Assembly: GCF_014636175.1 (NCBI RefSeq)
Contig: NZ_BMDW01000024.1
Location: 1 to 59,504, forward strand
DNA from: Sphingomonas psychrolutea
GTDB taxonomy: Bacteria > Pseudomonadota > Alphaproteobacteria > Sphingomonadales > Sphingomonadaceae
Direction: 5' to 3'
Length of the DNA: 59,504 nt
Part shown: positions 44,088-51,249 of the stretch, piece after piece
How positions within the stretch are numbered: the first letter of the stretch is position 1
How the letters are laid out: the number at the start of each line of letters is the position of its first letter
The notes under the pieces: model-generated
Database searches by the model: none
The model's input: only the letters and a program-made list of their open reading frames with translations
Told to the model about the DNA's origin: nothing
Position numbers and translations under genes: made by a program

Positions 44088-44200
44088 CCGCTCGGCTGCT
44101 GTTTCTGGCCATCGGTGCGACTTGGGTGGTGCTGGTCTGGCACCTGTGTCGGCGCTATCCCAATCGTCGCCGACGCGGACGTTGGCGTCGGGATTGGTAA
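44084..44200 (+). CDS. Tiny membrane peptide coupled to the ABC ATPase, 38 aa
   Basis: ATG 44084 overlaps the ATPase stop (ATGA) and the frame ends in TAA at 44198. The peptide is one hydrophobic helix followed by a strongly basic tail: MTARLLFLAIGATWVVLVWH, then LCRRYPNRRRRGRWRRDW. Translational coupling and the clean positive-inside topology suggest a real single-pass accessory peptide of the transporter. No homologue is known to me. Confidence 0.45.
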   Translation: MTARLLFLAIGATWVVLVWHLCRRYPNRRRRGRWRRDW

Positions 44201-44282
44201 CCGAGCGACACGAAGCCGGTATCGACACCAGGCGAGCATGCGGCGGTCATGAGCTATCTTTTCTTGGGTGGAGCGGCCTGCA

Positions 44283-46244
44283 TCAAGACGCTCGGCGCCG
44301 ATTGAACGAGAAGCCGAGAAATATTGTGGCCGCCGCCGCAAGCTGCGTCAGGATCGACTGCCAGGTCGGGAAGATGCCGAGCATCGAAAACCGTGGCGCG
44401 GCCGCCAGCGGCGCGATGTCGATGATCCCGGTTTCCTGGAGGGCGGCGACGCCTTTCCCGGCGAGGACGACCGTCAACGCCGCCATCAGCCACGAACTGT
44501 AGGAGAAGAATTGGGCAATCGGCAGCTGGCGGCTGTAGCGCAGCATGACCCAAGCGATCACGGCCAGCAGCAGCACCGCAGCACCAGCACCCGCGAGCAG
44601 CGCGCTGCCATTGCCCTGCGCCCAGAGCGCCGCGTAAAACAGGATCGTCTCGAACACTTCCCGGTACACGACCACGAACGCGAGGCCGCACAGGAACCAG
44701 GCCGACCGCCCCGACAGGGCATGCGCCATCTTGTCCCTGATGTAGCGCTGCCATTGATCGGCTTGCGCCTTGCCGTGCATCCAGATTCCGACCGACAGCA
44801 GAACCACGGCCGCGAACAGCGAGCCGAACCCTTCGGTCAGTTCGCGGCTCGCGCCGCTGATCCCGATCGCATAGGTGGCGACGAACCATGTGAGCAGCCC
44901 CGCCGCGAGGGCGCCGACCCAGCCTCCATGGACATAGGGAAGAACCTCCGTCCGCTCCGCCTTCCGGAGAAAGGCGATCATGGCGACGATGATGAGCAGC
45001 GCTTCCAGCCCCTCGCGCAGCAGGATCGTGAACGCTCCCACGAACGTCGAGGCATTGCTGGAAGCGCTCGGCGCCAGAGCCGCTTCGGCATCGTCGAACA
45101 AGCCGTTCAGGACTAGCACGCGATTGGCGAGATCGTCCGCCGAAACGCCCTGGTCGATTGCGGCGCGATATTCGCCCATTTCCCCCTCGATCCGGCTGAG
45201 CAATGTCGCATCGCGCGCGCCCAGAGTGGGCTCGACCGGCTCGAATCCGTCAAGATAGGCGGAGAGCGCGATCTCTTTGGCAGCCCGACGGTCCCCTTTG
45301 CGAATGGCGTCGAGACTGGCTGCGAGCTTTTGCCGAACCAGCGACAGCGAGGCCGGCGCCTGCGCGACCACGGCTTCCGGGTGCTGGCGCAGATAAGCCA
45401 TCACCGCCAGCGCCGGCCGTTCGCCGATACTCGACGCAAGCGCAGCCGGGGTGAGCGAAACCAGCGTCTTGAGGTCGGGTATGCGTTGCCGCAGCGTGGG
45501 GTCCACCTTCCACAGGCGCTCGCCTTCGCGTGCTTGGGCATCGGTCAGGGCAAAGCTCCCGGCGCGGAGTGCGAGAGCCCAGCGTTCGTCGCTCGGAAGG
45601 TCCGCGAAGCTCTGCATGGCGGTCCCGTCAATGCCCTGGCCGATGACCTGATACAGGGCGAATATGCTTCGCTGGCGGGCGCGGGTCAGATCGGTGAAGG
45701 CGATCGGCGGTGTGCTGAGCTTGGCCGCATTCGGGCCATGGCCATCGCCGGTCGCGCCATGGCACGCGGCGCAGGTCGTCTGGAACAATGTTTCGCCCCG
45801 CGCAAAGCTCGGTGGCGCAGCGGGGGCGAGCGGGACGGGATAGGCTTGGAGGAGGTCTGCTGCCAGTCCATGCGCGAGTGATGCTACTTCTTCCGGCGAT
45901 CCCTTGCGACCGATAACGGCCTGGAGACGCGCAGCGCCCGACATCAATGCCGCGCGCTGCGGTGTCGGCGGCAAGGTTGCGAGCCGCGCCGACACGGAGC
46001 CTGCGAATTCGGTCATCTCGGCATATTCAGACGCGCTCTTTATCCGGCCTCCATCGACCGCGCCGCCATAGTCCACCGCCATATAGTCGAGCAGCCGCCA
46101 AGCGGTTTGCACATCGGCCGGGTTGGCTGCCGGTGCCGCGCTCAGCCCGGCCGGAGTCGCGACTAGCCAAAAAAGCGCGACAACCGAGGCGAGGACACGC
46201 CGAGCCGTTGCCGCTGGGAATCGGCGAAAAGGGAGGTAGGACAT
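44283..46244 (-). CDS. Cytochrome c-FTR1 family iron permease fusion
   Basis: 653 aa. Signal/anchor (about 15-37), then a periplasmic cytochrome c domain with heme site Cys158-Ala-Ala-Cys161-His162, then a helical linker and a C-terminal FTR1 domain with seven helices. The iron-permease motifs REGLEALLI and REVFETILF are present. FTR1 proteins move Fe(III) after ferrous oxidation; the attached cytochrome probably passes the electron. It is transcribed from a MerR-type promoter at 46251-46281, with only 6 nt between -10 and ATG. Confidence 0.9.
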   Translation of the reverse strand: MSYLPFRRFPAATARRVLASVVALFWLVATPAGLSAAPAANPADVQTAWRLLDYMAVDYGGAVDGGRIKSASEYAEMTEFAGSVSARLATLPPTPQRAALMSGAARLQAVIGRKGSPEEVASLAHGLAADLLQAYPVPLAPAAPPSFARGETLFQTTCAACHGATGDGHGPNAAKLSTPPIAFTDLTRARQRSIFALYQVIGQGIDGTAMQSFADLPSDERWALALRAGSFALTDAQAREGERLWKVDPTLRQRIPDLKTLVSLTPAALASSIGERPALAVMAYLRQHPEAVVAQAPASLSLVRQKLAASLDAIRKGDRRAAKEIALSAYLDGFEPVEPTLGARDATLLSRIEGEMGEYRAAIDQGVSADDLANRVLVLNGLFDDAEAALAPSASSNASTFVGAFTILLREGLEALLIIVAMIAFLRKAERTEVLPYVHGGWVGALAAGLLTWFVATYAIGISGASRELTEGFGSLFAAVVLLSVGIWMHGKAQADQWQRYIRDKMAHALSGRSAWFLCGLAFVVVYREVFETILFYAALWAQGNGSALLAGAGAAVLLLAVIAWVMLRYSRQLPIAQFFSYSSWLMAALTVVLAGKGVAALQETGIIDIAPLAAAPRFSMLGIFPTWQSILTQLAAAATIFLGFSFNRRRAS

Positions 46245-46250
46245 CGCCCG

Positions 46251-46281
46251 GCCCTACAACCTCCAGTAGCTGTAGAAGCAA
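46251..46281 (-). promoter_or_regulatory. MerR-type promoter/operator of the FTR1 fusion gene
   Basis: Read leftward: TTGCTT (46276-46281), CTACAGCTACTGGAG (46261-46275), 4 nt, TAGGGC (46251-46256), 6 nt, ATG. The -35/-10 spacing is 19 nt, the long spacer of MerR-activated promoters, and the dyad fills it. It nearly copies the site before the CDF-like gene. The transcript should start at or next to the ATG. Confidence 0.8.
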
Positions 46282-46358
46282 GAACTTTGCGAGCACGACG
46301 CAATAGCAATTATTGGAACGGTGGGTGCAGCTCACGGACGCCGGCCGGTCGGCCAGGA

Positions 46359-47588
46359 TCAGTAATAGTCGGCTAGCCGGATTTCGCGGACGGCACCGCC
46401 ATCGACCGTGAGCTTCACACGTCTTCCGACGGGTCCGAAGCGCCAGCGCCAGAGCGCGCCCTGCGTATAAGTAATGTCGACCGGCCGGCCGTCGACCGCA
46501 ACGATCCGATCTCCGATCGCCCAACCGTCGCGCGCCGCAGGACTTCCCGCCGCGACATGGACCACAATGAGGGCGTCGGTGGAAGCCGCGAGACCGAGGC
46601 CGCTATGGTCCTCCAGCATGGCCAGTCGGCGGCCGGATGCGGGCGCGTGGAGCCACAGCCGTCCGACCGTGAAGTCGAGCACGACGTCGAATTGGGCAAG
46701 CAGCGGCAGGCCGATATTGCCAACCGCGCTGCCGGAAAGCCAATCGTCGATGGCGAGCGCGGGGATGACATCCACCCCGAGGCCCGCGACCTCGGTGCGA
46801 TCCACCATGAACGTGGTTGCGAGGCGCTTGCCGTCCACGCCGCCGAGAACCGCGGTTGAACGCGGCTTGCCGTCCAGCAAGCCGTGGCGATCGGCATAGC
46901 CGTGCGACAGTATCAGTGCCGTGCTGCTCCCGAGGTCGACCACGAGCGGCACGGGATCGAGCCCGGCGATCGACGCATAGACCAGCAGCTCGCGATTGCT
47001 CCCGTGCCCCATCGGCGCGGAAGCCCAATCCGATCCGCCTGCAAAGCGTTCGGCCAAGGCGTAGCGAGCATTCCCAAAATCCAGCGCCAGGCAGCGACCG
47101 GCGAGCACGTCCTGGCCCAATACGAGATCGATCGGCCTCCCGAACGCGGCCGACGCCGTATCGAGATCGGCAGTATAAGCCAGGGCAAGATGGCGCGCCT
47201 GCCGGCCGATCACGACATCGAGGTCGCGGACGATCCTCGCAGAGGCTCGTCCGCCCAATCCGCGAATCGTGCGCGTCTCGGCACCGTCCAGTCCCAGCCG
47301 CGCCGCGAGCGAAGCGCTGATGATCGAAGCGGCGCTGCCGCTGTCGAGAATGGCTGCGACCGAAATTCCGCCGACGTCCGCACGCACCACCAGCGTATCG
47401 CCGGTTGCCATTTCGAAGCTGTCCCAAGCGGCATCGGAAGCGAGCCCGCTCCACAATCCACCCCGATGCGCCGTCATGGCGAGCAAGCGGGACGGCGTGG
47501 CAGCCATAGCCAAGCCGCTGCCATACAGCAGGCCGGCGAGTATCGCTCGTCGCTGCACGGTCGAGACGTCCGAATTGCGCTTCACCAC
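46359..47588 (-). CDS. Exported retropepsin-like aspartyl protease with PDZ domain
   Basis: 409 aa from GTG 47588. Signal peptide near 12-37 (RRAILAGLLYGSGLAMAATP; the early twin Arg suggests Tat is possible). Two aspartyl-protease-like halves follow: VAAILDSGSAASIISASLAA (Asp-Ser-Gly) and PLVVDLGSSTALILSHGYAD (Asp-Leu-Gly), so the second motif is altered from D-[ST]-G. Residues about 325-400 are a PDZ domain (GLGLAASTDALIVVHVAAGS, GDRIVAVDGRPV). A secreted or periplasmic protease or peptide-binding protein; its MerR-type operator ties it to metal stress. Confidence 0.82.
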   Translation of the reverse strand: MVKRNSDVSTVQRRAILAGLLYGSGLAMAATPSRLLAMTAHRGGLWSGLASDAAWDSFEMATGDTLVVRADVGGISVAAILDSGSAASIISASLAARLGLDGAETRTIRGLGGRASARIVRDLDVVIGRQARHLALAYTADLDTASAAFGRPIDLVLGQDVLAGRCLALDFGNARYALAERFAGGSDWASAPMGHGSNRELLVYASIAGLDPVPLVVDLGSSTALILSHGYADRHGLLDGKPRSTAVLGGVDGKRLATTFMVDRTEVAGLGVDVIPALAIDDWLSGSAVGNIGLPLLAQFDVVLDFTVGRLWLHAPASGRRLAMLEDHSGLGLAASTDALIVVHVAAGSPAARDGWAIGDRIVAVDGRPVDITYTQGALWRWRFGPVGRRVKLTVDGGAVREIRLADYY

Positions 47589-47631
47589 ATTACCCGGTTG
47601 GTCGCTGTCGATAATCGCAGCGATCGGTCGG

Positions 47632-47662
47632 CGACTACCTCCTCCAGTCGCTGGAGGATCAA
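47632..47662 (-). promoter_or_regulatory. MerR-type promoter/operator of the protease-PDZ gene
   Basis: Read leftward: TTGATC (47657-47662), CTCCAGCGACTGGAG (47642-47656, a near-perfect dyad), 4 nt, TAGTCG (47632-47637). The spacer is again 19 nt. Unlike the other two sites it leaves about a 40-nt leader before the GTG. Confidence 0.78.
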
Positions 47663-47690
47663 GCCTTTTCGCGAAGAGATGGCGTGTTTG

Positions 47691-48086
47691 CTATGCAACG
47701 GGCCGGGCAATGGCCTGGATGACGCGGCAGTCGGCGATCCGCTGGCGATCGCAATTCCGGCTCATCGCCGCCAGTTCATCGCGAAGGGCGGCGAGTTGCC
47801 CCAATCGTTCCTCTACCGCAGCGAGGTGGCGAGATGCGATTGCCATCGCTTCCCCGCAATCGCGTCCCGGCTCGCTGGCGAGCGCAATGAGCGAACGAAT
47901 CTCCTCGATCGAGAAGCCCAACCTGCGGCCGTTGCGAACGAAGTTGAGCCGATCGACATCGCGAAGCGCATAAGTGCGCCGATTAGACTCGGTCCGTACC
48001 GGCCGATCGAGCAACCCGATCTCCTCATAGAAGCGGATCGTCGTCACCTTGGTGGCGGTCGCGCGTGACAGTTCCCCGATCTTCAT
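47691..48086 (-). CDS. MerR-family metal-responsive activator
   Basis: 131 aa. N-terminal winged helix MKIGELSRATATKVTTIRFY and EEIGLLDRP, then NRRTYALRDVDRLNFVR and the RRLGFSIEEIRSLIALA helix. The dimerisation helix carries Cys77 and the C-terminal loop has Cys112 and Cys120 (SRNCDRQRIADCRV). A Cys at 77 marks divalent-metal sensors (ZntR/CadR/PbrR-like), whereas CueR-type copper sensors have Ser there. It probably activates three promoters in this region that share one operator. Confidence 0.9.
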   Translation of the reverse strand: MKIGELSRATATKVTTIRFYEEIGLLDRPVRTESNRRTYALRDVDRLNFVRNGRRLGFSIEEIRSLIALASEPGRDCGEAMAIASRHLAAVEERLGQLAALRDELAAMSRNCDRQRIADCRVIQAIARPVA

Positions 48087-48130
48087 GTCGTTCTTGTCTC
48101 CAACTTCTTGCGAGCGCGTCGCTTTAGTGC

Positions 48131-48161
48131 TTGCTCCTACAGTGACTGGAGATTGTAGGGA
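48131..48161 (+). promoter_or_regulatory. MerR-type promoter/operator of the CDF-like/Czc operon
   Basis: TTGCTC (48131-48136), CTACAGTGACTGGAG (48137-48151), 4 nt, TAGGGA (48156-48161), 6 nt, ATG 48168. The spacer is 19 nt. It lies in the gap divergent from the merR-type gene, so it may also affect that gene. Leaderless transcription is predicted. Confidence 0.82.
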
Positions 48162-48167
48162 AGGCTG

Positions 48168-48800
48168 ATGACTGAATCCGCCTCCTCATCCTGCGCCTGT
48201 CATGGCGACGAGAAACGCGCACAGCACGACCCGGCCTATCGACACGCGCTTACGATCGTCGTCGTGCTCAACCTCGCATTTGGCTTGTGCGAGTTGGTCG
48301 GTGGCTTCCTTGCCGACAGCCAGGCCCTGAAGGCAGACTCGCTCGACTTCCTTGGAGATGGCTCGATCAGCCTGTTGGGGCTGATCGCACTCGCATGGTC
48401 TGCCCGTGCCCGTGCCCAAGTGGCGCTCACTCAAGGGCTGTTCTTGGGCGCGCTGGGCTTCGGCGTGATCGCCTTCGCGATCTGGCGCGCGCTGAATGCT
48501 GCCGTGCCGGAAGCGGAACTGATGGGCGGGATCGGTGTCGTGGCGCTTGCCATCAACGTCACGTCCGCCTTGCTGCTCGCCCGTTTCCGCGAGGGCGACG
48601 CCAATGTGAGGGCCATTTGGCTGTTCAGCCGCAACGATGCCGTTGCGAACATCGCCGTCATTGTCGCGGCCGGACTGGTTGCCTGGACGGGCAGCGCCTG
48701 GCCCGACCTCGTGGTCGCCGGCGTGATCGCCCTTCTCTTCCTCCATTCTGCCTATGAGATCGTCCGCAACGCGCGGGCCGAACTCAGTCCCACCCTCTAA
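48168..48800 (+). CDS. Short CDF-like cation transporter without C-terminal domain
   Basis: 210 aa, about two thirds of a normal CDF. The N-terminus has Cys9-Ala-Cys11-His12. Six membrane helices follow. In TM2 the usual DxxHxxxD is D57-S-L-D60-F-L-G-D64 (His replaced by Asp), and the TM5 block SRNDAVANIAV keeps one Asp but not the His four residues before it. The cytoplasmic CTD is missing. So it is a CDF relative with a changed metal site. It heads the Czc operon and is transcribed from the MerR-type promoter. Confidence 0.8.
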   Translation: MTESASSSCACHGDEKRAQHDPAYRHALTIVVVLNLAFGLCELVGGFLADSQALKADSLDFLGDGSISLLGLIALAWSARARAQVALTQGLFLGALGFGVIAFAIWRALNAAVPEAELMGGIGVVALAINVTSALLLARFREGDANVRAIWLFSRNDAVANIAVIVAAGLVAWTGSAWPDLVVAGVIALLFLHSAYEIVRNARAELSPTL

Positions 48801-48812
48801 GTCCCAGGTCCC

Positions 48813-50081
48813 ATGCCACCACGCTCGAACCCCTTGGCTTGCGCGCTCGTCGCGGTCGTCCTCGCCGCCGCGTCCGGCGCCCCTGCTGTCCGCGCCCAGA
48901 CGGCCGCACCCGCGAATGCGCCCGTCCTGACACTCGCCGATGCGCTCGACCTTGCTGGTTCGGCCTCGCCCAATATCGACGCTGCCGATGCCGGCGTGCG
49001 CGCCGCGAGCGCAGCCCGGCGTGTCGCCGGCCTTCGGCCAAATCCGTCGCTGAACGCCGACATCGAGAATGTCGGTGGGTCGCGCGCTTATAACGACATC
49101 GAAGCGCCCAAGCAGACGGTCTCGGTCGGCGTGCCGGTCGAATTGGGTGGCAAGCGATCGGCCCGGATCGCGCTCGCCGATGCCCAGGGCAATCGCGCGC
49201 AAATCGAACGGGTCGCGGCCGGCGCGGACCTCCGATTGGCCGTGACACAAGCTTATGTGGAAGCCGTCGCCGCCGACCGGCGTCTCGCGACAGCGCGTGA
49301 CCAGGCGGCGATCGCGGCAGAAGCGGTTCGCGCAGCCCATGTTCGCGTCCAGGCCGGTCGCGCCTCGCCGCTGGAGGAGCAGCGCGCCGAAGTGCTGCGT
49401 ATTAGTGCCGACGCGGCCGTGGACCGCACGGTCCGTCTGGCAGACCTGGCGCGGGTGAATCTCGGTCGCCGGATCGGCCGGCCAGTGACGGGCGCGCTCG
49501 ACCAGCCCTGGTTCGACCGGGTGGACGGCTATGGGCCGGCACCGCTCGACGCCGACAGCAGTCTCACAGTCGCGACCGCGCGGGCCGACGAAAAAGCGGC
49601 CGAAGCGCAACTTCGCCTCGCACGTTCGCAGCGCCTGCCCGATGTGACGTTGAGCGCAGGCGTGCGACGTCTGCCGATCAACAATGACATGGCGGCGGTG
49701 TTTGGCGTGTCCGTGCCGCTGCCGTTCTTCAACAGCGGCGCATCTTCGGTTGCGCAGGCGGGCGCCGAACGGGACAGGGCCACAGCGCTCCGCCGCGCCG
49801 CCGAACTCGAAAATGAACAGGCCATCGGGCAGGCACAGGCCGATGTCGCTAACGCCGCAGCGGCCGCCAGGACCGCCGCCGGGCCTTCGCTCGCCGCTGC
49901 GCAGGAGGCAGCGCGCATTGCCCGCATCGGCTATCGCGAAGGCAAGTTCGGCCAGCTCGATCTACTCGAGGCCGAACGCACCCTGGCCGAAACCCGGTCG
50001 AGCGCCATCGACGCGCTTGCCGCCTTCCATGACGCTCAGGCCCAGCTCGATCGCCTGACCGCTTCCGCACGCAAGGACTGA
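48813..50081 (+). CDS. czcC: CzcC-like outer membrane channel
   Basis: 422 aa. Signal peptide (ALVAVVLAAASGAPAVRAQ), then two OEP repeats: SASPNIDAADAGVRAASAAR, RPNPSLNADIENVGGSRAYN, FFNSGASSVAQAGAERDRAT and YREGKFGQLDLLEAERTLAE. This is the TolC-family member of the third RND system. It follows the CDF-like gene by 12 nt and so shares its MerR-type promoter. Confidence 0.88.
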   Translation: MPPRSNPLACALVAVVLAAASGAPAVRAQTAAPANAPVLTLADALDLAGSASPNIDAADAGVRAASAARRVAGLRPNPSLNADIENVGGSRAYNDIEAPKQTVSVGVPVELGGKRSARIALADAQGNRAQIERVAAGADLRLAVTQAYVEAVAADRRLATARDQAAIAAEAVRAAHVRVQAGRASPLEEQRAEVLRISADAAVDRTVRLADLARVNLGRRIGRPVTGALDQPWFDRVDGYGPAPLDADSSLTVATARADEKAAEAQLRLARSQRLPDVTLSAGVRRLPINNDMAAVFGVSVPLPFFNSGASSVAQAGAERDRATALRRAAELENEQAIGQAQADVANAAAAARTAAGPSLAAAQEAARIARIGYREGKFGQLDLLEAERTLAETRSSAIDALAAFHDAQAQLDRLTASARKD

Positions 50082-50085
50082 TCCG

Positions 50086-51246
50086 ATGACCTCATCCCGT
50101 TTCCGGGCGCTCCCGCCGCTCCTCCTCGCCGTGCTGCTCGCCGGGTGTGGTGGGCATGCCGCCAAGGAGGATAGCGGCGAAAAGACCGAAGCGGCCGGGG
50201 AAACCAAGGGCGAGAGCGGCAAGAAGGCCGGCACGGTCAAGCTGTCGGCCGACCAGATCAGGACGGCCGGAATCGAGATCGTGCATCCAACCATCGGCGG
50301 GAACGGCGGCGCGATCGAACTGCCGGCGACCGTCGAGGGCAACCCGCAAGGCACGCAAATCGTGTCCGCCGCGATTGCCGGGCGGGTGGTGGCGCTCAAC
50401 CGCAATCTTGGCGAGGCCGTCCGGCGCGGCGAGACGCTGGCGGTGATCGAGAGCCGCGAGGCAGCCTCGCTCAAGGGCGAAGTCCAGGCGGCGCGCGCAC
50501 GGCTCGCGCTCGCGCAGTCGAACTATGCGCGCGAGCAGCGCCTCTATGCCGAGCGCGTGTCGCCGGAACAGGATCTGATCGCGGCGCGCACTGCGGCGAC
50601 GGAAGCGAGCATCGCGCTTCGCCTCGCGCGCCAGCAACTGTCCGCGACCGGCGGCGGCGGTGGGTCACTCAACCGCGTCGGCATCGTCGCGCCCATCTCC
50701 GGCCAGGTCATTGGCCGGAACGCCATGCTTGGGCAGACCGTCGCAGCCGATGCCGAGCTGTTCCGCGTTGCCAATCTGTCGACGGTCTCTCTTTCGCTGT
50801 CGCTCTCGCCGGCGGATGCAGGCAGGGTGCGCCCGGGCGCAGCCGTCGAGGTGACGGCGCCGGGACGGACGACGCAGGCCCGCGTAACCTTCGTTTCGCC
50901 TGCGCTCGATCCACAGACGCGGCTCGTGCCCGTCGTCGCGACCATCGACAACCGGGCCGGCCAATGGCGGGTCGGCGAATCCGTGACCGCCGCGATCCAG
51001 CTTGCCGGCAAGGGCGACACCAATATTCGCGTGCCGCTCACGGCCATACAGACGATCGATGGAAAATCCGTCGTGTTCGTCCGGACCGAAGGCGGCTTCA
51101 GGGCGACGCCAGTGACGCTCGGCGCCCAGTCCGGCGAGACGATCGTCGTGGCCTCTGGCCTTACCGGGCGCGAGCAAGTCGCGTCCGCCAATAGCTTCAC
51201 CCTCAAATCCGAACTCGGCAAGAGTGCGGGTGGGGATGAGGACTGA
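50086..51246 (+). CDS. czcB: CzcB-like periplasmic adaptor, lipoprotein
   Basis: 386 aa. A lipobox (LLAVLLAGCGG) indicates a lipid anchor. A Lys/Glu-rich linker (about 26-50) precedes the barrel-sandwich domain (VVALNRNLGEAVRRGETLAV), the hairpin (ARLALAQSNYAREQRLYAER) and beta-barrel parts (GQVIGRNAMLGQTVAADAEL, LRNR-like TRLVPVVATIDNRAGQW). Membrane-fusion protein of the Czc system; 4 nt from czcC and 3 nt from czcA. Confidence 0.9.
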   Translation: MTSSRFRALPPLLLAVLLAGCGGHAAKEDSGEKTEAAGETKGESGKKAGTVKLSADQIRTAGIEIVHPTIGGNGGAIELPATVEGNPQGTQIVSAAIAGRVVALNRNLGEAVRRGETLAVIESREAASLKGEVQAARARLALAQSNYAREQRLYAERVSPEQDLIAARTAATEASIALRLARQQLSATGGGGGSLNRVGIVAPISGQVIGRNAMLGQTVAADAELFRVANLSTVSLSLSLSPADAGRVRPGAAVEVTAPGRTTQARVTFVSPALDPQTRLVPVVATIDNRAGQWRVGESVTAAIQLAGKGDTNIRVPLTAIQTIDGKSVVFVRTEGGFRATPVTLGAQSGETIVVASGLTGREQVASANSFTLKSELGKSAGGDED

Positions 51247-51249
51247 GCC

